Assembly: GCA_002506105.1 (NCBI GenBank)
Contig: DAWU01000016.1
Span: forward strand, 1 to 30,837
Direction: 5' to 3'
From: Methanolinea sp. UBA275
GTDB taxonomy: Archaea; Halobacteriota; Methanomicrobia; Methanomicrobiales; Methanospirillaceae
Length of the DNA stretch: 30,837 bases
Shown: one piece after another, positions 7,023-14,044 of the stretch
How positions within the stretch are numbered: the stretch's first letter is position 1
Layout of the letters: each line of letters opens with the position of its first letter
Notes under the pieces: model-generated
The model's input: the letters and a program-made list of their open reading frames with translations, nothing else
Told to the model about the DNA's origin: nothing
Database searches by the model: none
Program-made: the position numbers and the translations under genes

Positions 7023-7541
7023 TCAAGCCATCGTGCTGTACCGTGATATGAGAGTGCATTGGGGCTTCTGGTAAATTTCGACTGTAACCTGGTCCCCGGG
7101 GTGGAATGTCCCATCAGAAAAATCGAGTGCAATCTTCTCCTTCGGACTCCAGTACGTGCCCTGGCAGCCAGCACCGGCGAGGGTCTGGACGCCAAAGTGG
7201 TGAGTGGGGATGAAGAGGTGACCATTCAGGGTCTCTAGAATGCAGGGAAGTTTCTGCTGGTTCTTGTAGAACACCGCATAGAGATCATTGTTGGCATACA
7301 TGAGAGTCCCGTTGTGGTAGAGAATAACACGGGAATCGTAGATCATCGCCCCCGTTTCACTCTCGTGGTGGATGACTTTTATCTCGATAAACGACGGTTC
7401 AGGGGTAAAGATTGATAAATTCCATTCAGGAAGACTTGGTGCGAGGAGCAGGACAAGTGCCGCAAGGATGAGGACAATTGCAACCATCAGGATGGTCCCT
7501 ATCTGGGGAGAGAGTGCAGAGTCCTTTGATGTTGTTGTCAA
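7023..7541 (-). CDS. archaeal type IV pilin-like protein
   Basis: The 172-residue protein begins with an archaeal pilin N-terminal segment: a short polar leader, then ALSPQIGTILMVAIVLILAALVLLL, the SPxIGTILMVA signature of the pilin_N family. A prepilin peptidase would cut just before this segment, leaving it as the filament core. The rest is a beta-rich head with one cysteine pair candidate and one sequon (NGT). The frame requires a TTG start at 7541; no upstream in-frame ATG or GTG exists. No prepilin peptidase or assembly ATPase is in the window, so it may be a minor or adhesion pilin. Confidence 0.75.
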   Translation of the reverse strand: MTTTSKDSALSPQIGTILMVAIVLILAALVLLLAPSLPEWNLSIFTPEPSFIEIKVIHHESETGAMIYDSRVILYHNGTLMYANNDLYAVFYKNQQKLPCILETLNGHLFIPTHHFGVQTLAGAGCQGTYWSPKEKIALDFSDGTFHPGDQVTVEIYQKPQCTLISRYSTMA

Positions 7542-7567
7542 ACTATCGTTGGTAGCCCATTGTTCAC

Positions 7568-7579
7568 CATAAATATTCG
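7568..7579 (-). promoter_or_regulatory. TATA-like box of pilin gene
   Basis: Minus-strand AATATTTATGG is about 30 bases before the TTG start at 7541, so the transcript would have a very short leader. Leaderless starts normally use ATG or GTG, which makes the TTG worth checking. Confidence 0.35.
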
Positions 7580-7759
7580 GATTTGATGTTGTCAGATCAC
7601 GTCACCCTTGCACGTAAAAGAAAAGAACCATATGATTCCTTATCCGGACACAGGCCACACAAAATGAAAATGGCTCTGCTATTTTTAAAGATAAAAATCT
7701 CTGATTGTGAATCCCGATTCATGAAGACTCGATACCACTATCCAATAGGCAACTGACAG

Positions 7760-7766
7760 AAAAAAA
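7760..7766 (-). terminator. oligo-T terminator after PKD surface protein
   Basis: Seven A residues on plus (T7 on minus) start 16 bases past the PKD gene stop at 7782. Confidence 0.45.
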
Positions 7767-7781
7767 GTACACGTGGGTCTT

Positions 7782-9356
7782 CTATACGTCTGACATTATC
7801 GCTTCGAACGTGGAATTCCTTACCATATACAGCCAGTATCCATGGCCCGGGTACATGAGTCTTGTGTCACTGTGACTGCCTGTTCCATGTTTTACGATGG
7901 ATATCTCGTAGGTCTGGTTAACCGGGTCGAATCCAAAGAGGTATTCCCATGCATCGTCGACCGGGGAGAGGGCATCCCTTGCCTGGGAATCCGGGAGTGC
8001 GATGATCCCGAATCCGTTCCACCCGGTAAAGAGAGAGCGTTCGACGATTCCCTGCTCTGGTGCGAAGTGGAGCTGGAGCGGTGTTGTGTATGAGCTGTAT
8101 ATCCATATCCCGTCAGTGGGATACAGGCGGGTTGCCGGGTAGATCCTGTCGAAGAGCTGGACCGTTGCATTGTATCTCCAGATCGAATGGCCTGCCATAT
8201 CAATCGATGAGAATATCGCCCCGGTATCTGCACCTGCAGCAAGTGTCCGGGGAATCGAGATGAAATTCCACCCCGGTTTAAAGGTGAGTGCAAGACCCGG
8301 TGTCCCCGTTGGTGTGACATTCGGGGTGATGGGGGTGGTGGCGGTCGTTACAGGTGACGTGGGTGGCCAGGTCGTTTGGGTAGGTGTGGGAGTGATCGTG
8401 GTTGTGGTGGTTGTTGGTGTGGTTGTGGGCATTGTCGTTGTGGGTTCCGTGGTTGGAATCGTGGTTGTCGGTGTAGTGGTGGGCACTGTTGTCTGGGTTG
8501 GGGTCGGAGTCACGCCGCCGAACGAGAGGGTCAGGTTCTGGGCAGACCCTGAGTTATATGGTGCAGTCTGCCCGGCGGGGACACTCCCGTTCAGCCAGAA
8601 TGTGATGAGCACCTGGCCCCCGGTTATCTCTTCAACTGTCGGATATACTTTGAGCTTCGGATCAAATGGACCCGGGCCGCCATAGATACCTGGATTGACG
8701 ATCACTATCTCTCCTGCAGTCCTCTCCCCAATCTTTGCGACGATCTGGGAAATTTCAGGGACCGGGATGCCGGAAAAATAGGCAGTCCCATAGAATTCTG
8801 AGGGGACCTGGACAGTGGGTTGTGTCGTGGGGATGGTTGTCGTCGGTGTCGTGGTTGGTGTGGTTATGACCGTGGTCGGTGTGGTGGTCGGAATCGTGGT
8901 GGTTGGCGTGGTCGTAATCACGGTGGTGACCGTGGTGGTGGGGGTTGGGGTAGTGGTGGTGGTCACAGGAGTGGTTGTGGGTGTGGGGGTTGGGCCAAGT
9001 ACCGTGATATAGGCATATTTTATCCTGGAATGGTATCCTTCAGCATCGATTCTGTCAAGCTTCACGTCATACATACCTTCCTGGGGATAGGTATGCGTGA
9101 TGGTCCCCACTGGGTCATTCATCATTGTCCCATCCCCGAAATCCCATATCCGGTAACCATCAATGACCGGCAATGTGCTGATATCTGTAAAGAGCACGGT
9201 CAGCGGATTCTGCCCGGTTGTGATATTCGCGGTAAAATCTTCAATGATTTCACCATCTGCGTATACAGGGATAATAAAAAAAAGGGAGAGAATGAGAATG
9301 CACCCGCCCATGAGATGCGCTCTTTTCATGATGGGATCGTGATCGTTCGAAACCAT
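7782..9356 (-). CDS. PKD-domain Thr/Pro-rich surface protein
   Basis: From ATG 9356 the product is 524 residues. It has a signal peptide (about 10-34, ending PVYADG), then a PKD domain (about 35-120, with VIDGYRIWDFGDGT and HTYPQEGMYDVKL), and a Thr/Pro linker (122-184). A beta-rich domain follows (185-282, starting SEFYGTAYFSGIPVPE), then a second Thr/Pro linker (283-354) and a C-terminal region (355-524). The C-terminal region contains two GWN.....P units, each ending in an aromatic GIWIYSS or GYWLYM strand. Several N-x-S/T sequons are present, so glycosylation is likely. There is no C-terminal membrane anchor. AGGTG lies 8 bases before ATG 9356; ATG 9329, right before MKRAHL, is an alternative. 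The 185-282 domain recurs in the protein at 18516. Confidence 0.8.
   Translation of the reverse strand: MVSNDHDPIMKRAHLMGGCILILSLFFIIPVYADGEIIEDFTANITTGQNPLTVLFTDISTLPVIDGYRIWDFGDGTMMNDPVGTITHTYPQEGMYDVKLDRIDAEGYHSRIKYAYITVLGPTPTPTTTPVTTTTTPTPTTTVTTVITTTPTTTIPTTTPTTVITTPTTTPTTTIPTTQPTVQVPSEFYGTAYFSGIPVPEISQIVAKIGERTAGEIVIVNPGIYGGPGPFDPKLKVYPTVEEITGGQVLITFWLNGSVPAGQTAPYNSGSAQNLTLSFGGVTPTPTQTTVPTTTPTTTIPTTEPTTTMPTTTPTTTTTTITPTPTQTTWPPTSPVTTATTPITPNVTPTGTPGLALTFKPGWNFISIPRTLAAGADTGAIFSSIDMAGHSIWRYNATVQLFDRIYPATRLYPTDGIWIYSSYTTPLQLHFAPEQGIVERSLFTGWNGFGIIALPDSQARDALSPVDDAWEYLFGFDPVNQTYEISIVKHGTGSHSDTRLMYPGHGYWLYMVRNSTFEAIMSDV
8295..8510 (-). repeat. Thr/Pro-coding low-complexity tract (second linker)
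   Basis: About 70 codons of irregular T/P/I repeats such as PTTTPTTTIPTT. The plus strand reads as GGTTGTGG-type repeats and creates a long valine-rich false frame. Such tracts change length easily by slippage. Confidence 0.85.
8805..8993 (-). repeat. Thr/Pro-coding low-complexity tract (first linker)
   Basis: About 63 codons of T/P/V repeats linking the PKD domain to the middle domain. It is built like the second linker, with similar short units, which suggests expansion of one original tract or exchange between the two. Confidence 0.85.
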
Positions 9357-9403
9357 AGATGCCACACCTAATTGTTCCAGGCATTGTTTCTGTACATAGA
9401 GGC

Positions 9404-9412
9404 TTATTTAAC
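9404..9412 (-). promoter_or_regulatory. TATA-like box of the PKD gene
   Basis: Minus-strand TTAAATAAG, preceded by GGAAGG, would place the transcript start near 9380 and fits ATG 9356 with its AGGTG ribosome site. Confidence 0.4.
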
Positions 9413-9932
9413 CTTCCTCCTCTGCGGCATTCCTCATCAGTGTGGTGTCATGTGGATATCCCCATTTTTTACAGTGCGAGAATGGCAAATTCATGAAATC
9501 TTGATTACTATGAACCGCCAGGATCAGAAGAAACAAACATTCTATAGGGAAAAGTATTCTTTTCACTCCTAATTTCGCAAATACATCGCTACGAAAAATG
9601 TGAGAGTTTTCACTCGTAAAAATTTAGGTGAAAAAAGTGCAGGCTCTGGATTGTACACTTGAAATGCGATTGACTCCGCCGCCCCCGCAGGGGAACCCCG
9701 GCAAACGCTCAAAAAATCTGTTTTGGCCTTTAAACACCAAATTATCAGATGATACGGATAAAACAGAAAGGAAACCTGCTTGAATATCCTGGGATTATTG
9801 ATCCCGATTGAAATAAAGTCAGGGGCTGGATTGCCACACAATCACTCTAAAAAACATGATGACCCACGTCACGATCCATCCATATCGTTTCGTGAAAATG
9901 GCGCAATAATTTCATAGAAAAAAGAAGGACTA
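9413..9932. other. 520-base gap with inverted repeats and no convincing gene
   Basis: The stretch is AT-rich, apart from a GC island at about 9674-9702 that contains CCCC-CGCA-GGGG overlapping GGGG-AA-CCCC. Around 9558-9637, outer arms (TTTTCAC..CTAA and TTAGGTGAAAA) enclose an inner TACGA/TCGTA pair and GTGA/TCAC. A related stretch occurs twice: about 9634-9660 (GGCTCTGGATTGTACAC) and 9818-9840 (GGGGCTGGATTGCCACAC). A 90-residue minus frame crosses it but lacks coding character. It could hold a small RNA or decayed sequence. A6 at 9918-9923 is a likely oligo-T terminator for glnK1. Confidence 0.4.
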
Positions 9933-10262
9933 TCAGGTCTCCACTTCGCCAGTGCGGACCCTGATGGAGCGCTCTACCGGGAGGACAAAAATCCTCCCAT
10001 CACCCATCTTCCCGGTCCGGGCTGCATCTGCAATAACCTGTATGATCCGCTCCTCATCATTGTCCCTGATCACGATCTCGATCTGGACTTTGGGGATGAG
10101 ATCGATGACCATGATTCTTCCCCGGTACTGGAGCGTGATGCCTTTCTGATCGCCCCTTCCCGTCACATCGAGAACTGTCATTCCATATGTTCCCTCATTT
10201 TCGAGTGCCTTTTTTACAAATTCGAGGCGTTCGGGGCGGATTATCGCCTTGATCATTTTCAT
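9933..10262 (-). CDS. glnK: P-II nitrogen regulator, copy 1
   Basis: The 109-residue P-II protein senses ATP/ADP and 2-oxoglutarate and usually plugs the ammonium transporter when nitrogen is plentiful. The order of motifs is typical: KMIKAIIRPERLEFVKKAL, the T-loop (GRGDQKGITLQYRGRIMVIDLIPKV) and the nucleotide-binding C-terminal TGKMGDGRIFVLPVERSIRVRTGE. In the T-loop Y46 is kept, but the position of the bacterial uridylylation tyrosine (Y51) is methionine. The gene lies 12 bases after amt on the same strand, so the two should form one transcript, the usual amt-glnK pairing. Confidence 0.95.
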   Translation of the reverse strand: MKMIKAIIRPERLEFVKKALENEGTYGMTVLDVTGRGDQKGITLQYRGRIMVIDLIPKVQIEIVIRDNDEERIIQVIADAARTGKMGDGRIFVLPVERSIRVRTGEVET

Positions 10263-10274
10263 ACCAATTCCTCC

Positions 10275-11471
10275 CTATACCCGTTCCCCGTGCTGGGATA
10301 TATCAAGGCCCACATACTCTTCTTCTTCACTGACCCGAAGCCCGATTGCCTTATCCACCACCCAGGCGAGAATGTAGGTGACCACAAAGGCGTAGATCAT
10401 CGCTGCAAAGGCACCGATTGCATTCGCTATAAACTGCGTGACATTTCCTTCAATGAGGCCGGAATACCCGTTAACGGCGGCGACTGCGAAGATACCTGTC
10501 GCAATGGCGCCCCAGAGGCCACCCATGCCGTGGATAGACCACGCATCGAGGCTTTCATCGAGATTTTTCCGGATTCGCCACAGCATGCATCCATAACAGA
10601 CCAATCCGGCAATGAGCCCTATGGCAATCGCTCCGGTGACTGTGACATAGCCTGCTGCAGGGGTTATCGCGACAAGTCCGGCGATTGCACCGCTCACCAT
10701 GCCGAGTGAACTGGGTTTTCCCCTCACCCAGCTCGCCGCCAACCATGCAAGGCCTCCGGCAGCGGCAGAGATGTTGGTCACGAAGAATGCACTGGCCGCA
10801 AGGCCGTTCGCCGCGAGTGCGCTGCCGCCATTGAACCCAAACCACCCGAACCAGAGGAGTGCGGCACCGAGGAGGGTCATAGGGATGTTGTGCGGCTCCA
10901 TGGAGTACGTGCCAAAACCGGCGCGTTTCCCAATGACAAGAGCAACCGCGAGTGCAGCAAATCCCGAGCTGATATGAACGACGGTACCCCCCGCGAAATC
11001 AAGCGAGCCCAGCGCCATAGCCCAGCCTCCACCCCATGCCCAGTGCGCAAGGGGATCGTACACGAGGGTGGTCCAGAGAAGGGCGAACACAATGAATGCA
11101 GAGAGCTTCACCCGCTCGGCAAACCCGGATGTCACGATTGCCATGGCGATGGCTGCAAACACCAGCTGGAAGGCGACGAAGAGGATGGGGGGATACCCCG
11201 AATCTCCGGCATCCATTCCAATCCCATCAAGTCCGGCATACTGGAGGTTTCCGATAAAACCGCCAATATCGGTGCCGAACGAGAGCGAATAGCCAAGCAC
11301 GACCCACTGGATACTGACCAGTGCAAAGACGATGAACGAGAGGGCGATCATGGAGATGAAATTTTTTCTCCGGACAAGCCCGCCATAGAAGAACCCCACA
11401 CCGGGTGTCATCAGCATCACCAGTGCTGTGGATATTAGCAACCAGGCTGTGGTTCCAGTATCTAATGCCAT
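10275..11471 (-). CDS. amt: ammonium transporter (Amt/MEP/Rh)
   Basis: From ATG 11471 the product is 398 residues, with about eleven membrane helices and family motifs: the opening TTAWLLISTALVMLMTPG, GFFYGGLVRRKN, the AFAERV-like SGFAERVKL, DFAGGTVVHISSG, MTLLGAALLWFGWFGFNGGS, SIHGMGGLWGAIATG and a cytoplasmic C-tail with LRVSEEEEYVGLD that can contact P-II. It imports ammonium under nitrogen limitation. The frame runs to 11534, but the additional residues are not Amt-like. The transcript appears to have a leader of around 300 bases holding a small ORF. Confidence 0.95.
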   Translation of the reverse strand: MALDTGTTAWLLISTALVMLMTPGVGFFYGGLVRRKNFISMIALSFIVFALVSIQWVVLGYSLSFGTDIGGFIGNLQYAGLDGIGMDAGDSGYPPILFVAFQLVFAAIAMAIVTSGFAERVKLSAFIVFALLWTTLVYDPLAHWAWGGGWAMALGSLDFAGGTVVHISSGFAALAVALVIGKRAGFGTYSMEPHNIPMTLLGAALLWFGWFGFNGGSALAANGLAASAFFVTNISAAAGGLAWLAASWVRGKPSSLGMVSGAIAGLVAITPAAGYVTVTGAIAIGLIAGLVCYGCMLWRIRKNLDESLDAWSIHGMGGLWGAIATGIFAVAAVNGYSGLIEGNVTQFIANAIGAFAAMIYAFVVTYILAWVVDKAIGLRVSEEEEYVGLDISQHGERV

Positions 11472-11530
11472 GTTACCTTCAGAATCCTCAATCAACTCAA
11501 TTGTTAATGTTCTGCAGGCTTTACCCAGGT

Positions 11531-11722
11531 TCAACCAGTACGTGGTTCCGGGTCAGGTGGCGCACCCTTATTTTCCTGGTGCACCATACAGCCCGGGCTC
11601 AAGGGTGTGTCATATCCCGGAGCATACTCCCTACTTTCGTCGTCAGATGGCCACGGTATGAAGTGGCAAGCACTTCCGCGTTTTTTCGAATGGAGTGTTT
11701 CCATCGTATCCGTTATCATCAT
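11531..11722 (-). CDS. possible 63-residue leader ORF upstream of amt
   Basis: ATG 11722 is preceded by AGGAGG with a 5-base spacing, one of the best ribosome sites in the window, yet the product has no family I recognise. It is polar with no signal or membrane segment. It ends 59 bases before amt, inside the probable amt leader. A hairpin, CCTGAT/ATCAGG (11731-11750), overlaps the first AGG of the ribosome site. It could be a real small protein, a regulatory leader peptide or chance. Confidence 0.35.
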   Translation of the reverse strand: MMITDTMETLHSKKRGSACHFIPWPSDDESREYAPGYDTPLSPGCMVHQENKGAPPDPEPRTG

Positions 11723-11794
11723 CGGGTCCTCCTGATTGATGTGCATCAGGATTGTCCCAGTTCAGCCATGAGACGATAGAAGTTATGTTCTATC

Positions 11795-11807
11795 ATATTT
11801 AATATTT
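11795..11807 (-). promoter_or_regulatory. probable amt promoter (TATA region)
   Basis: Minus-strand AAATATTAAATATG lies in the most AT-rich stretch upstream of amt and would start transcription near 11773. That gives a leader of about 300 bases to the amt ATG, or about 50 to the small ORF. An imperfect palindrome ATTCAT-N9-ATGAAT (11830-11850) lies just upstream and could be an operator. Confidence 0.4.
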
Positions 11808-11879
11808 TGTATTATTGATTGGCGTAGGGATTCATCGGTTCATCATGAATATCATGCCTACAATTCGGTAATCGCACAG

Positions 11880-11946
11880 AAAAAAGCCGGATACAAGAAA
11901 GGGCAAGCCGGCACAGAACCCCGGCCAACCCGAGCACAAGTGCCGG
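11880..11946 (-). terminator. stem-loop plus oligo-T after second glnK
   Basis: CCGGCAC (11908-11914) pairs with GTGCCGG (11940-11946), about 50 bases past the glnK2 stop. On the minus strand this is followed by TTTTTT at 11885-11880. It would separate glnK2 from the amt promoter downstream. Confidence 0.45.
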
Positions 11947-11995
11947 AGTGTGTCCGGCGAGTGTTGTTGGGAAGACCGATGTTGAGAATTACATA

Positions 11996-12325
11996 TCAGG
12001 CCTCCACTTCGAAAGTGCGTACGCGGATGGATTTTTCTACATCGAATACAAAAATTCTGCCGTCACCGGGTTTTCCCGTGAACGCATGAGTGGAGATACA
12101 CCTGCATACTCTCTCCTCCATCTGATCCGGCACAATTACCTCGATATGGATCTTTGGGAGAAGGTCGATGTTGATATAACTCCCGCGATATCTGAGTGAT
12201 ATTCCTTTTTGGGTGCCCCTGCCCATCACCTGTGAGACGGTTATTCCATATACTCCTTCCTTTTCCAGGGATTTCAATACGAAAGGCAATCGTTCTTCCC
12301 GGATATAGGCAGAGATATTTTTCAT
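11996..12325 (-). CDS. glnK: P-II nitrogen regulator, copy 2
   Basis: The 109-residue second P-II protein opens MKNISAYIREERLPFVLKSL, has a T-loop with GRGTQKGISLRYRGSYINIDLLPK, and ends TGKPGDGRIFVFDVEKSIRVRTFE. It differs from copy 1 at many surface positions; the Y51 position is isoleucine, and a tyrosine sits one residue earlier. It may control a different partner, such as GlnA, which lies upstream, rather than Amt. AGGAGG precedes a GTG (12328) and this ATG (12325) with 6 and 9 base spacings. Either start is possible. Confidence 0.95.
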   Translation of the reverse strand: MKNISAYIREERLPFVLKSLEKEGVYGITVSQVMGRGTQKGISLRYRGSYINIDLLPKIHIEVIVPDQMEERVCRCISTHAFTGKPGDGRIFVFDVEKSIRVRTFEVEA

Positions 12326-12385
12326 CACGTGTATCCTCCTGGTTTCAACGATTGATACTCTTCTTCACCTTCATGCAAAGTGTGA

Positions 12386-12425
12386 ATCATATTTTTCACT
12401 AGGTTTGAATGGAGTACGGTGCTCC
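12386..12425 (-). promoter_or_regulatory. glnK2 promoter with upstream palindrome
   Basis: Minus-strand AAAAATATGATT (about 12386-12397) is a TATA-like element giving a leader of about 40 bases with AGGAGG. Just upstream, GGAGTACGGTGCTCC (12411-12425) is a 15-base near-perfect palindrome (GGAGYACSGTRCTCC), in the position where an activator or nitrogen regulator could bind. Confidence 0.45.
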
Positions 12426-12568
12426 CTGAATTTTCCACCTGGTACGAGTGGTAGGCATCAGACAGGATTCAGGGCTTGAACAATTCTTACTTTCCGAATG
12501 TGAAGAAGATATAATTGCCAAATAGATGGAAGGTAATAATTATCTATAATTTATATAATTAACTATTG

Positions 12569-12584
12569 AAAAAAAAGAAAAAAA
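12569..12584 (-). terminator. oligo-T terminator of glnA
   Basis: Immediately after the glnA stop the minus strand reads seven T, C, eight T. It is the strongest oligo-T signal in the window. Confidence 0.65.
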
Positions 12585-13913
12585 TTAGTACGTTGAAAGG
12601 TAGCGTTCAATCTCCCAGGGGTGAACCGCAAGCCTGAATGCGTCGGTCTCCATCTGGGTGCTGGAGTTCAGCCCTTCCATGATATGCGAACCCATGGCCT
12701 TCCTGATCACCGAGTCCCTGTTGAGCTCAATATTTGCCTCCATAAGACTTCCTGGAAGCATCTCGATGCCGCGAGCCTTTCGTTCCTTTTCACTGAGGTG
12801 ATAGATATTCACATCGGTGGCCTCCGGTGGTTCAATTTTCTTCCTGATTCCATCAAGACCTGCTGCAAGCATCGCGGCAAAGCACAGGTATGGGTTGCAC
12901 ATCGGGTCGGGGCTCCTGAATTCCGCCCTCGTGCTACTTCCGCGGGCAGCCGGGACCCTGACAAGTGCCGAGCGGTTTGATGTACTCCAGGATATATAGA
13001 CAGGGGCTTCGTAGCCGGGGACAAGGCGCTTGTATGAATTGATTGTCGGATTCGCAACTCTCGTGATGGCTTTTGCGTGTTCCAGGATCCCACCAATATA
13101 GTGATATGCAGTAGTGGAGAGCTGCTTTTCTCCTTTCGGATCATAAAAAGCATTCTTACCGTTCTTGGAGAGTGATCCATGGGTGTGCATGCCGCTCCCG
13201 TTTATCCCTGCGATGGGTTTGGCCATGAACGTGGCATGGAGATCCCGTTTGAGTGCAAGGGTCTTTGTAGCGAACTTGAATGTGATCACCCTGTCTGCAG
13301 TATCGAGCGCAGTGCTGTATTTGAAATCTATCTCGTGCTGGCTCTCAGCGACTTCGTGGTGGGATGCTTCAATCTCAAAACCCATGTCAGTAAGGGCAAG
13401 AACGATATCCCTTCTGACATCTTCCGCCCAGTCGGTTGGTGCGAGATCAAAATATCCTCCGAAATCCTGGTACCGGGTGGAAGGACGGCCGTCAACCATC
13501 TTGAACAGGAAAAATTCGAGTTCGGGTCCTGTGTTGAAGGTAAAGCCCATTGCTTTGGCTTCTTCGATCTGCTTTTTCAAAACATACCTTGGATCACCTT
13601 CGAATGGTTTATTCCCGTAGGTATAAACGTCACAGATGAATCGGGCAACCCGGGCATCAGAGGGTCTCCACGGCAGTATTGCATAGGTATTGAGATCAGG
13701 TTTCAGGAGCATATCGGATTCTTCAATCCGTGCAAAACCCTCGATAGAGGACCCATCAAACCAAATACCCTCGGTCAGGGCTTTTTCTGCCTGCTGAGCA
13801 GGAATAGCCACGTTCTTCGGAATACCCTGGATATCCGTGAACTGCAAGCGTAGGAACTTTATCAGGTCGGCATCGATCCGCTCAAGCATCTCAGCCACGA
13901 TGTCTTTGCTCAT
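12585..13913 (-). CDS. glnA: glutamine synthetase type I
   Basis: The 442-residue enzyme makes glutamine from glutamate, ammonia and ATP. Recognisable elements are the beta-grasp N-terminus with IWFDGSSIEGFARIEESDM, the metal-binding TGPELEFFLF, the ASHHEVAESQHEIDF segment, NGSGMHTHGSL, NSYKRLVPGYEAPVYISWS and the VRVPA...RAEFRSPDP block. Its length matches the GSI-alpha group of archaea and Gram-positives. The region corresponding to the bacterial adenylylation loop reads NIYHLSEKE. The gene is divergent from the glutamate synthase operon with a shared AT-rich promoter and has almost no leader, so it is probably translated leaderless. Control by P-II or a NrpR-type repressor is plausible. 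Confidence 0.97.
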   Translation of the reverse strand: MSKDIVAEMLERIDADLIKFLRLQFTDIQGIPKNVAIPAQQAEKALTEGIWFDGSSIEGFARIEESDMLLKPDLNTYAILPWRPSDARVARFICDVYTYGNKPFEGDPRYVLKKQIEEAKAMGFTFNTGPELEFFLFKMVDGRPSTRYQDFGGYFDLAPTDWAEDVRRDIVLALTDMGFEIEASHHEVAESQHEIDFKYSTALDTADRVITFKFATKTLALKRDLHATFMAKPIAGINGSGMHTHGSLSKNGKNAFYDPKGEKQLSTTAYHYIGGILEHAKAITRVANPTINSYKRLVPGYEAPVYISWSTSNRSALVRVPAARGSSTRAEFRSPDPMCNPYLCFAAMLAAGLDGIRKKIEPPEATDVNIYHLSEKERKARGIEMLPGSLMEANIELNRDSVIRKAMGSHIMEGLNSSTQMETDAFRLAVHPWEIERYLSTY

Positions 13914-13915
13914 AT

Positions 13916-13929
13916 GGAAAGTAACTTCT
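13916..13929. promoter_or_regulatory. candidate nitrogen-regulator site at glnA
   Basis: GGAA-N6-TTCT differs by one base from the GGAA-N6-TTCC operator known for NrpR in Methanococcus maripaludis. It covers the predicted glnA transcription start. Single match, no genome-wide test possible here. Confidence 0.35.
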
Positions 13930-13940
13930 ACCTGATCAGA

Positions 13941-13960
13941 TTTATATTTAATGAATTAAA
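13941..13960. promoter_or_regulatory. shared TATA region of glnA and the glt operon
   Basis: TTTATATTTA on plus (13941-13950) and TAAATATAAA on minus are the same site. Read either way, it places starts near 13972 (glt) and 13920 (glnA), so one TATA element could drive both directions. Confidence 0.5.
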
Positions 13961-13985
13961 CCTAATAAGAAGTCCAGGGAGACAA

Positions 13986-14018
13986 CCTGAAAAAGGGTAC
14001 TTTTTCAGGGAGGTATCA
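13986..14018 (+). promoter_or_regulatory. hairpins in the leader of the glt operon
   Basis: CCTGAAAAA-GGGTAC-TTTTTCAGG is a perfect 9-base inverted repeat in the predicted leader. It is followed directly by AGGGA-GGTATCA-TCCCT (about 14007-14023), whose loop region contains GGAGG. The start codon is 27-60 bases on. It may be an RNA control element, an operator or an early terminator. Confidence 0.45.
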
Positions 14019-14044
14019 TCCCTCTCTACCGGTTCGTGATCGAG

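Noticed and set aside
8295..8993. Repeat tracts as a possible CRISPR array
   Set aside because: The units are short, irregular and in frame in a Thr/Pro-coding gene, with no constant repeat and unique spacers.
8170..9371. Long plus-strand valine- and glycine-rich frames opposite the PKD gene
   Set aside because: They are mirror images of the Thr/Pro repeats and have no start context or family resemblance.
9569..9841. 90-residue minus frame in the gap after glnK1
   Set aside because: Not recognisable, no ribosome site, crosses the hairpin region, and contains the repeat described; coding is not supported.
11405..11779. Plus frames upstream of amt
   Set aside because: They lack start context and are antisense to the amt start and its leader.
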